Origin: Candidatus Zixiibacteriota bacterium
GTDB lineage: Bacteria > Zixibacteria > MSB-5A5 > GN15 > PGXB01
Reading direction: 5' to 3'
DNA length: 10,950 nt
Assembly (NCBI GenBank): GCA_030591405.1
Contig: JAUVBC010000040.1
Coordinates: forward strand, 1 to 10,950
The notes under the pieces: generated by a model
What the model saw: the letters and a program-made list of their open reading frames with translations, nothing else
Databases searched by the model: none
Told to the model about the DNA's origin: nothing
Made by a program: the position numbers and the translations under genes
Shown: piece by piece, positions 7,260-10,950 of the stretch
How the letters are laid out: each line of letters begins with the position of its first letter
How positions within the stretch are numbered: position 1 is the first letter of the stretch

Positions 7260-8634
7260 TATTTTCAAAGGGTATAAGGGTGCCGCGCTGGAGATACTCA
7301 AGAAGTTTAATATTCGAGTATGGAGCGAATCAAAAGTAAAAACCACGCGCGGTGATTTTGAGGGAATACTATTACCTCGTGCAGAAAACGACGATTACGA
7401 GCATTTAGTTTTGAAATTAATAACGGGATACAATATCGGTATTGCGGTCGAAACGATTGAAGATATTAAAGAAGTCGGCTACAAAGAGGCAAATTATAAA
7501 ATACCGGAAAAGGAATTTCCCATTACACCGGGCCAACCAAATATAAAACTTTTTGGCACTGGCGGTACAATTGCCTCACGACTGGATTATCGTACCGGCG
7601 CCGTTATTCCTGCTTTTTCTCCAGGTGAGCTTTATGGGGCCGTTCCCGAATTAGCTGATATATGTAATTTATCTACCGAAAAACTGTTTGCCGTTTTCAG
7701 TGAAAATATGGGGCCATCACAGTATAAAAAGCTGGCGATTTCTATTGGCAAAGAAATAGAAAATGGTATCGATGGTATCGTTGTTGGGCATGGGACCGAT
7801 ACGATGCACCATACTGCGGCGGCACTGTCATTTATGGTACAAGGGACGCCGGTTCCGATTGTGATGGTCGGATCACAAAGGTCATCGGATCGACCTTCAT
7901 CGGATGCCGCGTTAAATCTTATCCATTCGACCAAAACTGCCGCCGAATCGGATATAGCCGAGACGATGGTCTGTATGTTTGGACCGACCTCGGACAAATA
8001 CTCCTTGCTGCATCAGGGAACAAGAGTTCGAAAGATGCACTCTTCGTATCGTTCGACTTTTCGTACTATTGGAGATATACCACTGGCAATGGTCGACAAA
8101 GATAAAATCACACCAATTAAAGATGATTATAAAAAACGCCGCAAGGACAAAAACGTAAAAATACTGCCGTACTTTGAAGAAAAGGTAACCCTGTTGTACT
8201 ATTACCCGAACATGCAGCCTGATATTATCGATTCACTGGTGGATAATGGGTATCGCGGAATAGTTATTGCCGGAACCGGACTTGGACATGTCAATAAAGC
8301 AGTTTATCCGGCTATTCGCCGTGCCACTAAAAAAGGTGTTGCAATCTATATGACCGTACAGACCCTTTGGGGATATGTGCATATGTTTGTTTATGATACC
8401 GGACGCGATTGTATGGCCGCCGGAATAATACCGACCGAAAACATGTTGCCGGAAGTGGCCTATATTAAATTGGGCTGGGTGCTGGGACAAACCGAAAATC
8501 CCGAAGAAATCAAAAGACTGATGCTAACCCCTATCGCCGGGGAGATAACCGAGCGGGAACCGTACAACGGCTATTTAATCTTCCAGGGTGGTATCCCTGA
8601 AGTCGAAGAATTTATCAAAAAAATTCATAAGTAA
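7252..8634 (+). CDS. gatD: Archaeal-type Glu-tRNA(Gln) amidotransferase subunit D (glutaminase)
   Basis: GatD releases ammonia from an amide donor (Gln or Asn) for GatE. The 460 residues hold an N-terminal Tudor-like domain (about 15-75, with the KVKTTRGDFEGILLPR core) and an L-asparaginase-type domain (about 96-450). The four catalytic residues can be read: T106 in TGGTIA, T182 and D183 in HGTDTM, and K261 in RVRKMH. Their spacing (76, 1, 78) is close to that of Methanothermobacter GatD (T101, T177, D178, K254). Plain asparaginases lack the N-terminal domain and the GatD-type RVRKMHSSYRSTF segment. One oddity is GYVHMFVYDTGR at about 375-386, where archaeal GatD usually has GRVNMNVYSTGR. The start overlaps the gatE stop by 8 bp, with AAAGG 9 nt upstream, so the two are translationally coupled. 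Function is near certain from the pair. Confidence 0.94.
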   Translation: MTDIFKGYKGAALEILKKFNIRVWSESKVKTTRGDFEGILLPRAENDDYEHLVLKLITGYNIGIAVETIEDIKEVGYKEANYKIPEKEFPITPGQPNIKLFGTGGTIASRLDYRTGAVIPAFSPGELYGAVPELADICNLSTEKLFAVFSENMGPSQYKKLAISIGKEIENGIDGIVVGHGTDTMHHTAAALSFMVQGTPVPIVMVGSQRSSDRPSSDAALNLIHSTKTAAESDIAETMVCMFGPTSDKYSLLHQGTRVRKMHSSYRSTFRTIGDIPLAMVDKDKITPIKDDYKKRRKDKNVKILPYFEEKVTLLYYYPNMQPDIIDSLVDNGYRGIVIAGTGLGHVNKAVYPAIRRATKKGVAIYMTVQTLWGYVHMFVYDTGRDCMAAGIIPTENMLPEVAYIKLGWVLGQTENPEEIKRLMLTPIAGEITEREPYNGYLIFQGGIPEVEEFIKKIHK

Positions 8635-8678
8635 GCCGTAATTATTTTTATATTTGAATTTTAATAGATAGTTTGTTT

Positions 8679-9836
8679 ATGGCTAAAAAAAGTATAATCC
8701 GAAAGATTTTTGAAATGCTTCTTATCATAGGTGCAGCTCTTATTTTAATAATAGCGGCAGTCGCTTATTTTTCGACCGATGGACTCTCACAATTTGGTGC
8801 CAAACCGGATGGTAGATGGCTGGAAAGAGCCAAACAATCATCTCATTTTAATGGTGAAAAATTCGTAAATAGCATGCCGACCAATCTTTCATTTGGATAT
8901 GAAGATTATAAAAAGATGCTTTCCAAGTGGTTCTCCGGCGGCGAGAACAGAGAACCCCAAAAAAATATTGAAGTTGTTGATTTGGATTCTTCCGCTATTG
9001 AATCATTTTCAGAATCAGATATCAATATTGTTTGGCTGGGTCACTCATCCATTCTTTTGGAAATAGAAAATATCAGGATTTTGATTGATCCGGTTTGGAG
9101 CGAACGATGCTCCCCATTTGGTTTTATGGGGCCAAAGCGCTTTTTCCCGGTCCCGATTGAGTTGGAGCAGTTACCTCATATAGATGCGGTATTGATCTCG
9201 CACGATCATTATGATCATCTTGATAAAGATGCGGTTGTGACGCTGGCAAAAACCGGCGTTCCATTTTATGTTCCGCTTGGTGTCGGCGCGCATCTGGACA
9301 AATGGGGAATTGATGAATCGCAAATCATCGAATTTGACTGGTGGGATAGTCACTCATTAAAAATAGACAGTCTTGAAATTATCGCCACGCCGGGTCGACA
9401 TTTTTCAGGAAGAAGATTATTCAGTTCTACAAATTCGACGCTGTGGGTTACATGGGTAATAAAGAGTTCAAATCGATCAATATTTTTTTGCGGCGATACC
9501 GGGCCGTTTCCCGGTTTCAAAGAGATAGGTGAAAAATATGGCCCGTTTGATTTAACTTTTATGAAAATAGGTGCCTATAATGATGATCAATGGCCGGAAA
9601 TTCATTTGACTCCTGAACAGGCGATCGAAGCTCACAAAGATCTTAATGGGAAAAAGCTTATACCGATTCACTGGGGCACTTTTAATCTCGCTTTTCATTC
9701 CTGGTTTGAACCGGCCGAAAGGTTGGTTAATGCCGCGGATAAAAACGGAGTAGAGTTAATTATACCTCGTCCCGGTCAGATATTACAATTATCCTCTCCA
9801 CCACCACTTGACTATTGGTGGCGGGAATATAAGTAG
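8679..9836 (+). CDS. Membrane-anchored metallo-beta-lactamase-fold hydrolase (NAPE-PLD/RomA-like)
   Basis: The protein has 385 residues from the ATG at 8679; an in-frame TTG two codons upstream is less likely, and neither has a clear SD. A basic start and hydrophobic helix (about 11-31) form an uncleaved anchor, so the rest is probably periplasmic. The catalytic domain (about 112-370) opens with WLGHSS, has the HxHxDH metal motif HDHYDH at 175-180, then H241, D273 and H331. These seven ligands match the set and spacing of human NAPE-PLD (H185, H187, D189, H190, H253, D284, H343). MGPKRF, FCGDTG and GPFDLTFMKIGAY are further marks of that family. By family it is a zinc hydrolase of phosphodiester bonds or lactones; the substrate is unknown and it need not be a phospholipase. 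It starts 44 bp after gatD without an obvious terminator, so co-transcription is possible. Confidence 0.85.
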   Translation: MAKKSIIRKIFEMLLIIGAALILIIAAVAYFSTDGLSQFGAKPDGRWLERAKQSSHFNGEKFVNSMPTNLSFGYEDYKKMLSKWFSGGENREPQKNIEVVDLDSSAIESFSESDINIVWLGHSSILLEIENIRILIDPVWSERCSPFGFMGPKRFFPVPIELEQLPHIDAVLISHDHYDHLDKDAVVTLAKTGVPFYVPLGVGAHLDKWGIDESQIIEFDWWDSHSLKIDSLEIIATPGRHFSGRRLFSSTNSTLWVTWVIKSSNRSIFFCGDTGPFPGFKEIGEKYGPFDLTFMKIGAYNDDQWPEIHLTPEQAIEAHKDLNGKKLIPIHWGTFNLAFHSWFEPAERLVNAADKNGVELIIPRPGQILQLSSPPPLDYWWREYK

Positions 9837-9842
9837 TGTTTT

Positions 9843-10950
9843 TTAGACCGGTATTTTATCGCCGTGTAATACCTGATACACGATTCTATTCAAATTCTCT
9901 GCTTTGTACGGTTTGGCTATAACCCCGCAAAACCCATATTTCTCATATTCTGACATAACCGGGTTATTACTGTAACCGCTCGAAACAATTGCCTTGGCAT
10001 TAGGATCGATTTCTTTTATTTTTTCGAGAGCTTCCTGCCCGCCCATGCCGCCGGGAATGGTCAGGTCCATAAATATAAGATCAAATGGAGAACCGTCTTC
10101 AAAGGACAATTTATATTTCTCAACAGCTTCTTCACCGTTGAAAGCAAATTCTACTTTGTATCCAGCTTTGGTTAGAGCTACACCGGTAACCATTCTGATA
10201 GCGTCCTCGTCATCCATTATCAAGATTTTGCCGCCGCCGGCTGCTATAATATCATCTTCCTCAATCTCAACTTCTTCAGGTTTGTTTGAAATCGGCAGAT
10301 GGATTGTAAATGTAGTTCCTTCGCCCTGTTTTGATTCAACATCAATATGTCCGTCGTGATTCTTTATAATAGAATATGTTGTGGCTAATCCAAGTCCGCT
10401 TCCCTTTTGTTTGGTAGTAAAATAGGGATCAAATATCCGATTTAAATGATCCTCCGGGATTCCGGCGCCCTCATCGCTTATTGTTATTCTAACATATTGA
10501 TCTTCTTTTAAGGGAGTCGGATCAGATTTTTTAATATCAATATTTTGGGCTGAAATATTAATTGTCCCGCCGTCAGGCATCGCCTGATTGGCGTTGATTA
10601 TAAGATTATTAATAACCTGACTGATTTGACCAGCATCGGCATCTATCGCAGAAAGGTTTTCCGGTATGTCATAAAGACCCTTAACATTCGATCCATGGAG
10701 TGCAAATCTGGCCGATTCTTTAATTAAATTTCGTATAGAGATTGTCTTCTTAATCGGCGCTCCGCCTTTTGAGAATGTTAACAGTTGTCGGGTTAAATCC
10801 TGGGCACGTTCGGACGCTTTTTCGGCATCGATTAGCCGCGTATTTATATCGCTGTCGGTGATCGTATCCATTTTAGCAAGACTGATATTACCCAGAATAG
10901 CTGTTAGAATATTATTGAAATCATGCGCAATACCTCCGGCGAGAACACCG
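9843..10950 (-). CDS. Hybrid sensor histidine kinase with C-terminal receiver, N-terminus cut by the window edge
   Basis: The frame is open to the right edge, so the ATG at 10871 is internal and not the start. Coding sequence upstream of it gives the H-box GGIAHDFNN, with the phospho-accepting His codon at 10925-10923. Counting from the Met codon at 10871, the ATPase domain has the N-box NNLIINANQAM (88-98), the G1 box DEGAGIP (133-139) and the G2 box GSGLGLA (157-163). A receiver follows at about 214-335: acidic residues D220 and D221, phospho-acceptor D269, S297 and K320-P321. All catalytic residues are present, so autophosphorylation and transfer to the attached receiver are expected. Any sensor domain, often PAS, lies outside the window. 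No output domain follows the receiver, so a separate phosphotransfer protein or regulator is probably needed. The stop is 6 bp from that of the convergent hydrolase gene. Confidence 0.92.
   Translation of the reverse strand, partial: GVLAGGIAHDFNNILTAILGNISLAKMDTITDSDINTRLIDAEKASERAQDLTRQLLTFSKGGAPIKKTISIRNLIKESARFALHGSNVKGLYDIPENLSAIDADAGQISQVINNLIINANQAMPDGGTINISAQNIDIKKSDPTPLKEDQYVRITISDEGAGIPEDHLNRIFDPYFTTKQKGSGLGLATTYSIIKNHDGHIDVESKQGEGTTFTIHLPISNKPEEVEIEEDDIIAAGGGKILIMDDEDAIRMVTGVALTKAGYKVEFAFNGEEAVEKYKLSFEDGSPFDLIFMDLTIPGGMGGQEALEKIKEIDPNAKAIVSSGYSNNPVMSEYEKYGFCGVIAKPYKAENLNRIVYQVLHGDKIPV

Noticed and set aside
7632..8490. Antisense frames opposite gatD
   Set aside because: The gatD frame holds all catalytic motifs here; the antisense products are low-complexity and have no supported start.
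7252..8634. Plain L-asparaginase
   Set aside because: The N-terminal Tudor-like domain, the RVRKMHSSYRSTF segment and the overlap with gatE make it GatD.
8679..9836. Beta-lactamase resistance enzyme
   Set aside because: Only the fold is shared. The full ligand set and the MGPKRF and GPFDL motifs match NAPE-PLD/RomA-like hydrolases.
1..10950. Defence system, prophage, CRISPR array or mobile element
   Set aside because: No spaced repeats, transposase, integrase, terminal repeats, nuclease or toxin-antitoxin pair could be found; all the coding space is explained by the genes listed.

Overview
The window looks like a chromosomal segment of a bacterium with a moderately AT-rich genome, probably a Gram-negative from a poorly cultured phylum. 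The bacterial signs are a minor-pilin operon of the PilV/PilW/PilX kind, a membrane Hanks-type serine/threonine kinase fused to TolB-like and TPR regions, and a hybrid histidine kinase with a C-terminal receiver. This gene style is common in FCB-type and candidate phyla such as Zixibacteria, but that placement is a guess from gene style, not a phylogenetic result. All three stop codons end genes here, so the code appears standard. No tRNA, rRNA, CRISPR array, transposase or integrase was seen.

The centre of the window is the surprise. Positions 5286-8634 encode both subunits of the archaeal-type Glu-tRNA(Gln) amidotransferase: GatE, complete with its inserted AspRS-like domain, followed with an 8-bp overlap by GatD with all four asparaginase-type catalytic residues. 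GatDE is textbook archaeal machinery, whereas bacteria normally use GatCAB. The pair sits among bacterial genes, so it suggests inter-domain transfer or a deep bacterial GatDE lineage, and a bacterium that makes Gln-tRNA(Gln) by an archaeal route.

Layout on the minus strand, right to left. The 3' part of a hybrid histidine kinase covers 9843-10950. The kinase/TolB/TPR gene (2425-5082) is followed 23 bp later by a small cupin gene (2048-2401), a likely two-gene operon. Next comes a 263-bp intergenic stretch with a palindrome, a direct repeat pair and a good sigma-54-type promoter, then the minor pilin operon: PilV-like (1380-1784), PilW-like (778-1359) and PilX-like (761 to the left edge, unfinished).

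Layout on the plus strand. gatE and gatD run from a 203-bp divergent region shared with the kinase gene. A membrane-anchored NAPE-PLD/RomA-type metallo-beta-lactamase-fold hydrolase follows at 8679-9836 and converges on the histidine kinase with 6 bp between the stop codons.

Three themes are present: surface pilus assembly with probable RpoN control, signal transduction, and tRNA-dependent glutamine formation. Nothing in the sequence ties the signalling genes to GatDE beyond sharing a divergent intergenic region.
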